This document shows, piece after piece, positions 27,196 to 36,287 of a stretch of 64,000 nucleotides of DNA. Under the pieces are notes generated by a model, which saw nothing but the letters and a program-made list of their open reading frames with translations, did not search any database and was not told the DNA's origin. Position 1 is the stretch's first letter, and the number at the start of each line of letters is the position of its first letter. Source of the stretch: DATCMU01 sp036563245 (GTDB taxonomy: Bacteria; Pseudomonadota; Alphaproteobacteria; Rhizobiales; Devosiaceae); assembly GCA_036563245.1 (NCBI GenBank), contig DATCMU010000030.1:38757-102756 (forward strand), read 5' to 3'. A program made the translations under genes and the position numbers.

Positions 27196-27747
27196 ATGAG
27201 CGAGCCTGTCCATACGGTCGGCATATCGTCCACACATCCGGACACCATGCCGCCGGAGCATGCCCAATTGCCGGTGTGGAACGCGGAGAACTGGTTCTAC
27301 GAGGACTGGCCGGTCGGCCAGAAGATCCGCTCTCTGAGGCGCACCATCTCCGAGGGCGAGAGCCACCAGTTCAATTTCCTGGTCACCGATATCCACCCTT
27401 ACGTGCAGGACCAGATCTTTGCGGAGACCGAAGGTATTTTCGGCCGGCGGCTGGTGGCGGGCGCGTTCGTCTTTTCCGCCGGCCTGGGGCTTGTCGCAAC
27501 CAATTGCGTGAATGCCTTCTCCTATGGCTATGACAAGCTTCGTTTCATCAAGCCGGTCTTTATCGGCGACACCATCTACTCGATCCGGACCAATCTCGAC
27601 AAACGCCCCAAATACAAGGACATGGGCCTGATCCGGGCCTCCTATGAAGTGTTCAAGGGCGAAGGGGAGCTGGTGCTCTATTGCGAGCATCTGCAGACCG
27701 TCAAATACCGCAAGCCCGAGGATTTCGTTGGAAAGACGGAGAAGTAG
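27196..27747 (+). CDS. MaoC-like hot-dog dehydratase, degenerate motif
   Basis: The start is the ATG at 27196, one base after the previous stop. The 183-aa protein ends with FSYGYDKLRFIKPVFIGDTI, characteristic of MaoC-type hydratases, and has GRRLVAGAFVFSAGLGL for the central helix. At the usual catalytic stretch (GDxNPxH) it reads VTDIHPYVQDQ, so activity is uncertain. It resembles the second MaoC protein of this unit (149 aa), so the two may form a heteromer or act on successive acyl-CoA intermediates. Confidence 0.78.
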   Translation: MSEPVHTVGISSTHPDTMPPEHAQLPVWNAENWFYEDWPVGQKIRSLRRTISEGESHQFNFLVTDIHPYVQDQIFAETEGIFGRRLVAGAFVFSAGLGLVATNCVNAFSYGYDKLRFIKPVFIGDTIYSIRTNLDKRPKYKDMGLIRASYEVFKGEGELVLYCEHLQTVKYRKPEDFVGKTEK

Positions 27748-27754
27748 GCGTCAA

Positions 27755-28915
27755 ATGAGTTCATCCATGCACGCCCCCCTCGCAGGCATCACGGTGCTGG
27801 ACATGAGCCAGTTCCTCTCGGGGCCCTATTGTTCGCTGCGCCTTCTCGACCTCGGCGCGCGGGTGATCAAGATCGAGCGTCCGGATGGCGGCGACCTCGC
27901 GCGCCGGCTCTATCTCAGCGACACCGAGATCGGCGGCGATTCGACGATTTTTCATGCCAGCAATCGCGGCAAGGAAAGCCTGGCGATCGACCTGAAGAAC
28001 CCCGATGACCTTGTGGCGCTGAAAAAGCTGATCGGCAAGGCGGATGTTCTGATCCAGAATTTCCGCCCGGGCGTAATCGACAGGCTGGGGCTTGGCTACG
28101 AGTCGGCCCGAGCCATCAACCCCCGGCTCGTCTATGCCAGCATTACTGGCTATGGCGAGGCTGGACCGTGGGTATCCCGGCCGGGTCAGGACCTGCTCGC
28201 CCAGGCCCGGTCGGGCTTGATGTGGCTGAATGGCGATGAAGGCCAGGGCCCGGTGCCCTTCGGGCTGGCGGTTGCCGACATGCTGGCGGGCGCGGCACTC
28301 GCGCAAGGCATTCTTGCCGCGCTGGTGCGGCGCGGAACGACCGGTGAGGGCGGGCACGTCGAAACCAGCCTGCTCGAGGCGCTGGTCGACTTCCAGTTCG
28401 AGGTTCTCACCACTCACCTCAATGACGGAAGAAGGCCTCCGAAACGCGCGGCCTATCGCTCGGCCCACGCCTATCTCTCCGCGCCCTATGGCGTTTACCC
28501 CACGCGCGACGGCTTCCTCGCCATCGCCATGACCCCGATCGGCCGGCTAGCCGATCTTCTCGGGATATCAGCCCTCTCGCCCTATCGCGACGATCCGGGG
28601 AGCTGGTTTACCGCGCGCGACACCATCAAGCGCATCATCGCCGAACGGATCGGGACCGAAACGACAGCGCACTGGCTGTCCATACTGGAGCCAGCGGACA
28701 TCTGGTGCGCCAAGGTGATGGACTGGGCCGAACTGCTCGACAGCGAAGGCTTCAACGCGCTCGACATGCTCCAACTGGTGGAGCGCGAAGACAACGTGCA
28801 TATCACCACGACGAGTTCGCCGATCAGGATTGATGGAACGCGCCCGAAACGGGATCGCGCCGCGCCACGGATCGGCGAACATGGCGCTGCCATCCGCAAG
28901 GAATTCGGGCTTTGA
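27755..28915 (+). CDS. CaiB/BaiF family III CoA-transferase
   Basis: The start is ATG 27755. The 386-aa protein has LDMSQFLSGPYCSLRLLDLG, VIKIERPDGGD, IQNFRPGVIDRLGLGY and GLAVADMLAGA, whose D175 matches the family's catalytic Asp that forms the acyl/CoA intermediate. It would activate a carboxylic acid by CoA transfer in the cytoplasm. Flanking MaoC genes suggest hydration or dehydration of the resulting acyl-CoA. Donor and acceptor acids cannot be read. Confidence 0.9.
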   Translation: MSSSMHAPLAGITVLDMSQFLSGPYCSLRLLDLGARVIKIERPDGGDLARRLYLSDTEIGGDSTIFHASNRGKESLAIDLKNPDDLVALKKLIGKADVLIQNFRPGVIDRLGLGYESARAINPRLVYASITGYGEAGPWVSRPGQDLLAQARSGLMWLNGDEGQGPVPFGLAVADMLAGAALAQGILAALVRRGTTGEGGHVETSLLEALVDFQFEVLTTHLNDGRRPPKRAAYRSAHAYLSAPYGVYPTRDGFLAIAMTPIGRLADLLGISALSPYRDDPGSWFTARDTIKRIIAERIGTETTAHWLSILEPADIWCAKVMDWAELLDSEGFNALDMLQLVEREDNVHITTTSSPIRIDGTRPKRDRAAPRIGEHGAAIRKEFGL

Positions 28916-30060
28916 GCGCGCCCATCCAATTGCGCGGGATGACCTGGAGCCACCCAAGAGGCTACGATCCAATGGTGGCCTGCTCACGGATATGGGAACG
29001 CGAAACCGGCGTCAGGATTGCCTGGGACAAGCGTTCGCTGCAGGATTTCGAGGCCTTTCCGGTCGAAGAACTTGCGCGCGACTATGACCTGATCGTCATC
29101 GATCACCCGCATGTGGGGCAGATCACCGTCGAGGATTGCCTTGTGCCGCTGGACGTTCCGGGGCGCGAGGCCGAACGTGAGGCCCTGTCGGCGGGCAGCG
29201 TGGGTCCATCCTATGGCAGCTATCACTGGGGCGGACATCAATGGGCCCTCCCCATAGATGCGGCAAGCCAGGTCCAGGCCTTCCGGCCGGATCGGCTGGC
29301 CTTCGCGCCCCGCCGATGGACGGAGATCGTCGAACTGGCAAGAGCCGGGCATGTCATGGTGCCGCTGAGGGTTCCGCACAGCCTGATGGCCCTGTTCTCC
29401 CTTGCCGGCAATCTCGACCCGTCCGGCACCGCATTCAGTTCGGGCGAGCTGTTTGCCCCAGATGCAGGCGCTCGCGCCTACGACCTTCTGGCCGAACTCT
29501 TTGCCATCATGGATCGCCGCTCACTCGAAATGGACCCGATAGCGGTGTTCGAGACCATGGCGCAGCCGCAAAGTACGACCTGGGTCAGCCCGCTGATCTA
29601 TGGCTATGTGAACTATGCAAAGGCAGGCTTTCGCCCGGCGAGACTGGGTTTCGCCGACATACCGGCCGCCGGAGCGCATGGACCGGCGGGCACTGCGCTC
29701 GGCGGTACGGGGATCGCGGTTTCGGCCCGGAGCACCCATCGCGAACAGGCCATCGATTTCGCCTACTGGATCGCCAGCGGCGAGGTCCAGCGCGGCCCTT
29801 ACGCAAAGGCGGGCGGCCAGCCAGGGCATGCGGCGGCCTGGGACGATCCCGCGGTCAACGCCGAGACTGGCTATTTCTACCGCAACACCCGAGCCACGCT
29901 GCAATCGGCCTGGGTGCGCCCCCGGCACAACGGCTACATGCGGCTGCAGGAGGCAGCGGCAGTGCGGATCAACGAGGGGCTTGAGCAGCGCGAGAAGGCC
30001 GCGCACGTCATCTCGGACATCAACACTTCGTATCGCGCCAGCCTGATCGCGTCAGGCTGA
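28912..30060 (+). CDS. Solute-binding-protein-like protein without signal peptide
   Basis: The 382-aa protein starts at a TTG overlapping the CoA-transferase stop (TTGA), preceded by AAGGAATTC. The sequence resembles family 1 extracellular solute-binding proteins (DYDLIVIDHPHVGQ, QWALPIDAASQVQAFRPD, GGTGIAVSARSTHREQAIDFAYWIASGE), but the N-terminus MSAPIQLRGMTWSHPRGYDP has no hydrophobic core or lipobox. It should therefore stay in the cytoplasm. No permease or ATPase is in the unit. A soluble binding or chaperone-like role for a catabolic intermediate is conceivable. Confidence 0.72.
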   Translation: MSAPIQLRGMTWSHPRGYDPMVACSRIWERETGVRIAWDKRSLQDFEAFPVEELARDYDLIVIDHPHVGQITVEDCLVPLDVPGREAEREALSAGSVGPSYGSYHWGGHQWALPIDAASQVQAFRPDRLAFAPRRWTEIVELARAGHVMVPLRVPHSLMALFSLAGNLDPSGTAFSSGELFAPDAGARAYDLLAELFAIMDRRSLEMDPIAVFETMAQPQSTTWVSPLIYGYVNYAKAGFRPARLGFADIPAAGAHGPAGTALGGTGIAVSARSTHREQAIDFAYWIASGEVQRGPYAKAGGQPGHAAAWDDPAVNAETGYFYRNTRATLQSAWVRPRHNGYMRLQEAAAVRINEGLEQREKAAHVISDINTSYRASLIASG

Positions 30061-30076
30061 CCTCAAGGAGTACAAC

Positions 30077-30526
30077 TTGGAACGGCCACGACATTTCGAG
30101 GACTACGTGGTGGGCGAGGAGCGCAAGACGTTCGGACGCACCATCACCGAGACGGATTTCGTCATTCATGCCGGACATACCGGCGACTTCTTTCCGCACC
30201 ACATGGATGCGGAGCACATGAAGTCCACGCAGTTCGGTCAGCGCATCGCGCACGGCACGATGACCTTTGCCATCGGCATCGGATTGACGGCGAGCGAGAT
30301 CAATCCCCTCGCCTTCACATATGGATACGAGCGATTGCGCTTTCCCCGGCCGGTATTCATCGGCGATACCATCCACACCGTGCTCACCATCACCGGCAAG
30401 GAGGACGACCCCAAGCGTCCTGGTCACGGGAGAATCACCGAAGCGGTCCGGGTCCTGAACCAGCGCGGTGAAACCGTGCTCGCCTGCGACCACATCTATC
30501 TTGCGCAGCGCCGTTCGCCTGACTGA
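30077..30526 (+). CDS. MaoC-family dehydratase/hydratase
   Basis: The 149-aa hot-dog protein starts at TTG 30077 after AAGGAG. It contains HTGDFFPHHMDAEH, close to the hydratase signature GDxNPxH with catalytic Asp and His, then IAHGTMTFAIG and FTYGYERLRFPRPVFIGDTI. It shares the YGYxxLRFxxPVFIGDTI segment with the larger MaoC protein upstream. It likely hydrates or dehydrates a CoA thioester made by the CaiB-type transferase. Confidence 0.87.
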   Translation: MERPRHFEDYVVGEERKTFGRTITETDFVIHAGHTGDFFPHHMDAEHMKSTQFGQRIAHGTMTFAIGIGLTASEINPLAFTYGYERLRFPRPVFIGDTIHTVLTITGKEDDPKRPGHGRITEAVRVLNQRGETVLACDHIYLAQRRSPD

Positions 30527-30533
30527 CGCCCGG

Positions 30534-30557
30534 CGGCCTCAATCGCGATTGAGGCCG
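30534..30557. terminator. Palindrome between convergent genes, likely bidirectional terminator
   Basis: A perfect 24-bp palindrome with half-site CGGCCTCAATCG spans the end of the LysR gene and the short gap to the MaoC gene. There is no clear T tract, so termination is inferred from position and stem strength. Confidence 0.5.
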
Positions 30558-31435
30558 AGCAGCCTGTCGCGATTGGCCTGGACTGTCTCTCGCAGGAATT
30601 CGGTTGCGGCGCGGATTCGGGCGGTACCGGCTATGTCGTGGTGGGTGACAAGCCAGATGTCCTGACTGAACACGGTTTGCGGCGGACGCAGCCTGACCAG
30701 CGTCGGTGACGCATCGCCCAAGAGGCAGGGCAAGACCGCCAGCCCCGCGCCCGCCGCGCAGGCCGCCAACTGGCTCTGCAGGCTGGTGGTGCGGATGGCG
30801 CGTGCGGCGCGCGGCAGCATCTGGTCAGCCCATCTGGCCGCCTCGAGGCCGGAATAGGCTTCATCCCAGCCGACAAGGACATGCCCCTCACCCCGCCCGA
30901 GTTGATCGAAGGGTTGGGCGGCAATGTAGTTGGCCGACGCGTAGAGCGCCGAGGCCATCGTCCCGACCCGCGAGATGACGAAATTGCCGCTTTCGGGGCG
31001 AACCAGCCGCATGCCGATATCGGCTTCGCGCCGGGTGAGACTGGCGATGCCAACGCTGGTGACGATCTCCAGCGCAATCTCGTTGTGCCGGCGGCGGAAG
31101 CGGGCAATCTCGGGCAGGATCAGGCTGACCGCGAAGTTGTCCGGCATAGCAATGCGTACCGTGCCCGACACCGTAGATGCAGCGCCGGATGCCTTGCGCT
31201 GGACGGCATCGAGCGCGCCTTCGGCGCGTTCCGCATCCGGGATAATGGCGAGACCGGCATCGCTGAGGGCGTATCCGGCCTGGCTGCGCAGGAACAGCCG
31301 CGCGCCGAGCCGGGTTTCGAGATCGTCAATGTGACGGCTGATGGTGGAAGCAGACATGCCCAGCATTTCGCCAGCCCCGCTGAGGCTGCCGCGCCGTGCC
31401 ACCGCCAGGAAAATGCGGACGTCTTCCCAGTTCAT
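30539..31435 (-). CDS. LysR-family transcriptional regulator
   Basis: The start is placed at 31435 (MNWEDVRIFLAVARRGSLSG) with GGAAAAC upstream. The 298-aa protein has the LysR winged helix (SGAGEMLGMSASTISRHIDDLETRLGA, printed here in overlapping halves as SGAGEMLGMSAST and ISRHIDDLETRLGA) and an effector domain from about residue 90. It is divergent from the decarboxylase/hydrolase fusion gene and most likely regulates it. Confidence 0.88.
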   Translation of the reverse strand: MNWEDVRIFLAVARRGSLSGAGEMLGMSASTISRHIDDLETRLGARLFLRSQAGYALSDAGLAIIPDAERAEGALDAVQRKASGAASTVSGTVRIAMPDNFAVSLILPEIARFRRRHNEIALEIVTSVGIASLTRREADIGMRLVRPESGNFVISRVGTMASALYASANYIAAQPFDQLGRGEGHVLVGWDEAYSGLEAARWADQMLPRAARAIRTTSLQSQLAACAAGAGLAVLPCLLGDASPTLVRLRPPQTVFSQDIWLVTHHDIAGTARIRAATEFLRETVQANRDRLLGLNRD

Positions 31436-31543
31436 CTGTTTTCCAATTTCAGAAATCGGATTGCCAATCTTGCCCATTTCTAGCGCAAATCCGGAAAATT
31501 ATAACCCCGATATTGCAACGCGGTCTTGGAAAGGATCTCAAAA

Positions 31544-32707
31544 ATGGAACGCAACGCGATCGGGTGGAAGGAACTCAGGGCCATAGACGGCGAGCGCGGC
31601 ATCCGAACGGTGGCAACGGTACGCGAAACCTCTTCTGTTCTTGCCGATGCACTGACCGACTTCGCATTCGGCGAAGTGTTCTCGCGCGCCGAGCTTGGAC
31701 GGCGGGAACGCGAACTGGCAACGGTTGCGGCGCTTGGCGCGATGGGCGGCGCGGAGCCTCAGTTGCGCATTCACCTCGAAGCCGCCCTCAATGTCGGCGC
31801 CGATCCGGACGAATTGGTCGCACTGGCGGAACATCTCACCCTCTATGCCGGCTTCCCGCGTGCGCTCAATCTCCTGCGCGAAACCCGTGCCGTTCTCGAC
31901 CAGCTCGGTTACCGGGTTTCACCGCCCGCGTCGCGGATACGGCTTGGCGACCATGAGACACTGGTTTGCGACACCGGCGGCCCCGGGGAGCCCGTCATCC
32001 TCGTCCACGCCCTCGGGCTGGACCGCCGCATGTGGCGCGACGTGGCGCTGATGCTCGGCCAGGACCATCGCGTGATTTCCTATGATCTGCGCGGGCACGG
32101 GCACGCAGCGGCGGCCACGGCTCCCATCGGTCTGAAGACCTATTCGGACGACCTTGTCGCCCTTCTTGACCGCCTCGGGCTCAAGAAGGCGCATATCGTG
32201 GGCCTGTCGCTTGGCGGGTCGATCGCGCAAACCCTTGCGCTCGCCGATCCCGAACGCGTCGATCGCCTCGGCATTGTCGCCAGCACCGCATGGAACAGTC
32301 CCGCGTTCGAGGGGCGGGCGGTTGCCGCGGAAACAGCCGGCATGGACGCGCAGGTGATACCGACCCTGACCCGCTGGTTCACCCCGGCGGCGCTGGCGGA
32401 GAATGGCTGGGGCGTGCGCTTCGCCCGTGACCGGGTGCGCCGCGCCTTCGTTGCCGACTGGGCCGGTGCGTGGCGGGCTCTTGCCGCTGTCGATACCGCG
32501 GATCGGCTCGGGCAGATCGCTTGTCCCAGTTTCGTCGTGGCGGGAGAACGCGATCCTTCGACGCCGCCCGATTTGATGCGCGAGCTGGCGTCCGCCATTC
32601 CGGGCGCGAGCTTCGAGGTCATCGCGGACGGGCCGCACATGGTGAGCCTTGAAAAGCCGGCGGAACTCGCCGACGCAATCCGGCGCGGCCTTGCCCGCGA
32701 CCGATGA
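31544..32707 (+). CDS. Carboxymuconolactone decarboxylase-like / alpha/beta hydrolase fusion
   Basis: The start is ATG 31544 after GGAAAGGATC. The 387-aa protein has an N-terminal carboxymuconolactone-decarboxylase-like domain (about 10-125, including LVALAEHLTLYAGFPRALNLL split as LVALAEHLTLYAG and FPRALNLL) and a C-terminal PcaD-like hydrolase (about 135-385) with nucleophile elbow GLSLGGS, oxyanion LVHALGLD and late GPHMVSLEKP His. Known PcaL fusions have hydrolase first and decarboxylase second, so the order here is reversed. No other protocatechuate genes are nearby; the real substrate is open. Confidence 0.82.
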   Translation: MERNAIGWKELRAIDGERGIRTVATVRETSSVLADALTDFAFGEVFSRAELGRRERELATVAALGAMGGAEPQLRIHLEAALNVGADPDELVALAEHLTLYAGFPRALNLLRETRAVLDQLGYRVSPPASRIRLGDHETLVCDTGGPGEPVILVHALGLDRRMWRDVALMLGQDHRVISYDLRGHGHAAAATAPIGLKTYSDDLVALLDRLGLKKAHIVGLSLGGSIAQTLALADPERVDRLGIVASTAWNSPAFEGRAVAAETAGMDAQVIPTLTRWFTPAALAENGWGVRFARDRVRRAFVADWAGAWRALAAVDTADRLGQIACPSFVVAGERDPSTPPDLMRELASAIPGASFEVIADGPHMVSLEKPAELADAIRRGLARDR

Positions 32708-32714
32708 ACCCAAG

Positions 32715-32739
32715 GGCCGGCATGCTTGTCATGCCGGCC
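32715..32739. terminator. Bidirectional terminator hairpin
   Basis: GGCCGGCATG and CATGCCGGCC pair perfectly around a 5-nt loop between the convergent hydrolase fusion and the ABC permease. There is no long T run. Confidence 0.65.
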
Positions 32740-32759
32740 TCTGCATCGCCAATCGCGGC

Positions 32760-35306
32760 TCAGTTGTTGCGCAGGAACTGCACCGGTTTGGCCGACAGGG
32801 CGCGCCATGTCGTCGCCGCGCCGGCCCCGACGGTGAGGACCACCGCAACCAGAATCACTCCGGCAATGAGAACGGGATCGGCGGCGAAGGCAACATCGAG
32901 GGCGCTGACCGATATGCCCCAGGCCGCCGCGATACCCACGATGGAGGCGATCACCGCCGCGAACGCGCCGAGCAGGCAGTATTCCATCACGAAGATCGAC
33001 AGCACCCCATTGCGCGTTTCGCCCAGCACCTTGCGGATCACCGCATCCGCCTCGCGCTGCTTGCGGCCGGAGGCCATGGTGCCGGCGAGCACCAGAAGGC
33101 CATTGACCACGGCCAGGCCGCCCACGATGTTCACCGCGGTGCCGAGCTGACCAAGAAGGCTGGCGACCTGGCCCAGAGCCTCGCCGATCGGAATGAAGGC
33201 AATGTCCGGGAACGTGCTGGTGAGCAGGCGCTCGATTTCCTTTTCGTGCCCGCTCGCCGCCTTGATCGCGCCCAGATAGGTGGATGGGTAGCCTTGCAGC
33301 TTGCCGGGCGAAAAGGTGATCATGAAGTTGAGGCCACGCTGCCACTGGTAGTCGCGCAGATTGGCGATCTTTGCATCGAACACGTCGCCGAACATCCTGA
33401 TCTGCAGGCTGTCGCCGACCTTGAGGCCCAATTCCTCGGCCAGCGGCGCGCGCAGGGAGATGAGCGGCGGCCCGCTGTAATCGGACGGCCACCAGCTTCC
33501 CGAAACGATCTCACCATCCCTGGGTGGATCGCGCCGCCATGTGACAGGGATTTCACTCGACAAAAGGAACGTGGCCTCCTCGGAGAGGTCCTTGAATGTC
33601 GAAGGATCCTTGCCATTTACCCCCACCACGGCGCCGCGCAGCATGGGGTCGGCCTCGAAACCGGTGAAATCGGGATTGTCCTTCTGCAATTGCTCGAGGG
33701 TCTGGACCTCGTCGTCGAACAAGTCGGTGGCGACAAAGGTCGGAGCATCGCGCGCCACTGCCCCCACCAGCTGGTTATGCAGATTGCTGTCCAGCAGGGC
33801 GATCACCAGCAGCATGGCCAGCCCGAGCCCGATGGAGACGATGACCACGGGCGCACTCGACCCAGGACTATGGACATTGCGCAGCGCATTGCGAATGCCG
33901 GCGCGCGGAGCAGGCGGAAGGCGCCGAAGCGCAAACTGCAGCAGCCAGCCCGAGCCGCGCAGCAACAGATAGGTCACCACGACCCCGATCGCATAATAGG
34001 CCACGAGCATGAAGTCGCTGGTGGTGAGCACCGCCAATCCGAAAATCCCCGCGCTGGCCAGAAGCACGGGCAGGACGACACTCCAGCGCAGCATCGTGCG
34101 CCAGTGCGGATTGGGCATGGCAGCCCCGGGCGAGCGGAACAGCAGCGCGGGACTGACGCCCTGGGCGCGTGTGAGCGGCAAATAGGCATAGGCGAAACCT
34201 GCCAGGATGCCGAATGCCGCGGCGATCAGCAGCGGCACGGGTTCGATGGTGGCCGGCAGGTTGACATTGAGCGCCCTTCCGACCAGCGGCAGCATGACCA
34301 GGGATGCCGCGGCGCCCGCCGCAAGGCCGAGCGCGACACCGATGAGGGTGAGCACGCCGATCTGGGTGAGAAAATGCACCATGATGCGCGCGCCGGTTGC
34401 CCCCAGGCTGCGCAGGATGGCGATGGAGCGCTGGCGCTCGGCGATATAGGCGGAGACGCCGTTCGACACGCCAACGCCGCCTACCAGAAGCGAAGACAGA
34501 CCGACGATCAGCAGGTAGCGCACGAACAGATCGTAGTAGCGCACCAATGCACCGGCCGCGTCGCGGGGCGACTGGGTCTTCCAGCCGTCGTCCTTGAAAT
34601 GGTCTGCGATTGCCGCCTTCGCCTCATCGAAGGTCATGCCTGAGAGCTTGATCTTGTAGCGATGCAGGGTGAGAAGGCCCGGCAGGGGCGAACGCAGATC
34701 GGTCATTCCGGCAAAGGCCGTTGTCGAGATCACGCTGGTCAACCCCAGATGGAAGCCGCGCAGGGCGCCATCGGGCAAGGAGGTGAGCGTACCGCGCGCC
34801 TCGAATTCGGTCTTGCCGATGCGGAACCGGCCGCCAAGCGCGATGCCGAGCCGGTCGAGCAGCAGGGGATCGACAATGGCGCCGAACACCCCATCCTTCT
34901 CGCCGAGCAGCGTCGCAGGCCTGGCGCCCGGGCTCAGTTGGGGGCTCATCACCGCACCAAGCAGGGGATAGTTGTCATCGACGGCAACCAGATCGATCAG
35001 CGCGCCGTTGTCGCCACTGGTGCCGCGGGTCGTGGTATCGACCACGTGGGCCACCTGCCCGAGCGATTTGAGGAAATCCAGTTCCTGGGGCGTCGCATCG
35101 CGGTCGGACCGGGATGCCTCCACGTCGCCGCCCATCAGGGTGGTGGCGTCGCGCTCCACAGCAAGCCGAAGGCCGGTCCCCACCGAGCCCACGGCCCCGA
35201 TCACGCTGGTGCCCAGTGCCAGGCAGGCGATCAGCAGTCCGAAGCGCTTGAGGTCGCCGCGCAGATCGGCGAATCCGACGCGCATCCAGCCCCAGATACG
35301 CCTCAT
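32760..35306 (-). CDS. FtsX-like ABC permease (YbbP type)
   Basis: The 848-aa protein has an N-terminal membrane segment (about 21-45), a large periplasmic region, an FtsX block near 260-400, a second periplasmic region and a C-terminal FtsX block (about 715-845). This two-FtsX layout with about 10 membrane segments is typical of YbbP proteins, which work mechanically on periplasmic or outer-membrane partners rather than as classic transporters. Its start overlaps the ATPase stop by four bases. Confidence 0.88.
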   Translation of the reverse strand: MRRIWGWMRVGFADLRGDLKRFGLLIACLALGTSVIGAVGSVGTGLRLAVERDATTLMGGDVEASRSDRDATPQELDFLKSLGQVAHVVDTTTRGTSGDNGALIDLVAVDDNYPLLGAVMSPQLSPGARPATLLGEKDGVFGAIVDPLLLDRLGIALGGRFRIGKTEFEARGTLTSLPDGALRGFHLGLTSVISTTAFAGMTDLRSPLPGLLTLHRYKIKLSGMTFDEAKAAIADHFKDDGWKTQSPRDAAGALVRYYDLFVRYLLIVGLSSLLVGGVGVSNGVSAYIAERQRSIAILRSLGATGARIMVHFLTQIGVLTLIGVALGLAAGAAASLVMLPLVGRALNVNLPATIEPVPLLIAAAFGILAGFAYAYLPLTRAQGVSPALLFRSPGAAMPNPHWRTMLRWSVVLPVLLASAGIFGLAVLTTSDFMLVAYYAIGVVVTYLLLRGSGWLLQFALRRLPPAPRAGIRNALRNVHSPGSSAPVVIVSIGLGLAMLLVIALLDSNLHNQLVGAVARDAPTFVATDLFDDEVQTLEQLQKDNPDFTGFEADPMLRGAVVGVNGKDPSTFKDLSEEATFLLSSEIPVTWRRDPPRDGEIVSGSWWPSDYSGPPLISLRAPLAEELGLKVGDSLQIRMFGDVFDAKIANLRDYQWQRGLNFMITFSPGKLQGYPSTYLGAIKAASGHEKEIERLLTSTFPDIAFIPIGEALGQVASLLGQLGTAVNIVGGLAVVNGLLVLAGTMASGRKQREADAVIRKVLGETRNGVLSIFVMEYCLLGAFAAVIASIVGIAAAWGISVSALDVAFAADPVLIAGVILVAVVLTVGAGAATTWRALSAKPVQFLRNN

Positions 35307-36007
35307 GCCTTCACCACTTCGGCCTGGTTGCGCAATTCGCCATGGTCCATGGTCAGGCAGCGGTCGGCCCGTCTGGCCAGCGTTGGATCGTGGGTGATCA
35401 GCATCATGGCCGTCTGGTGGCGGCGGGCCATGTTGAACATGAGTTCCATGACCAGCGAGCCCGTATCCTGGTCGAGATTGCCGGTCGGCTCGTCAGCCAG
35501 AAGCAGCCGCGGCTTGGTGACCATGGCCCGCGCCAGGCCCACGCGCTGCTGTTCGCCGCCCGAAAGAGCGCTCGGCAGATGGTCGAGCCGATCGCCAAGG
35601 CCCACTTCCTTGAGCGCCGCGGTCGCCGCCTCGCGGATCTCGCGGAAGGACATGCCGGCGTCGGCAACCTCGAGGGCGAGCGCGACGTTCTCCAGCGCGG
35701 TCAGCGAGGGAATGAGGTGGTAGTTCTGGAACAGGATGCCGAGATTGCCACGCCGGAAGATGGCCAACTGGTCCTCGTTGAGCCCGCCGAGGTCCTGCCC
35801 GGCCACGATGACCTTGCCGCCCGTGGCGCGCTGCAGACCGGCGAGCACCATGAGCAGCGAGGTCTTGCCACTGCCCGACGGCCCCACGATAGCCACGACT
35901 TCTGCCGGATCGACCCGGAAATTGATGTTCTTGAGGATATGTAGCGGGAGCTTGCCGGAGATCAGGGACAGATTGGCATCCCTGGTTTCGATGACTGGTG
36001 CGGACAT
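35303..36007 (-). CDS. ABC ATP-binding protein (YbbA/LolD type)
   Basis: The 234-aa protein has Walker A GPSGSGKTS, signature LSGGEQQRVGLARAMV, Walker B LLLADEPTGNLD and ITHDPTLARRADRC. The SGSGKT Walker A plus LADEPTGNLD are characteristic of the MacB/LolD/YbbA branch. Four-base overlap with the FtsX permease indicates one complex. In E. coli the ybbAP pair sits beside tesA; no thioesterase gene is adjacent here. Confidence 0.9.
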   Translation of the reverse strand: MSAPVIETRDANLSLISGKLPLHILKNINFRVDPAEVVAIVGPSGSGKTSLLMVLAGLQRATGGKVIVAGQDLGGLNEDQLAIFRRGNLGILFQNYHLIPSLTALENVALALEVADAGMSFREIREAATAALKEVGLGDRLDHLPSALSGGEQQRVGLARAMVTKPRLLLADEPTGNLDQDTGSLVMELMFNMARRHQTAMMLITHDPTLARRADRCLTMDHGELRNQAEVVKA

Positions 36008-36287
36008 TGGACCTGATCAAACCCCTCACGGGCCCAAATCGCGGGAACCCGACCCGTCAAGGTCGACTCCGCCACCCGGCCCCTTTTACACGCGCCCGAT
36101 CAAGGACTAAAATGTTCAAACAGGCAAGTCCCGACGACCATGTCCGAAACCATTGGCCGGGGGAAACCGGTGAATGAGCAAGCCATGCACAAAAGCGCCA
36201 AGCACATTTGGGTGACTTGACCTTTTTGCAAGATGCCTTTCCTATCCCCTGTGGAAAATTCCACCGTCGCGCCGCGGAGTGTTGAAT

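Noticed and set aside
32649..34643. 664-codon plus-strand open frame
   Set aside because: Antisense to the FtsX-like permease; low-complexity Gln/His/Arg/Gly-rich sequence without motifs or ribosome-binding site.
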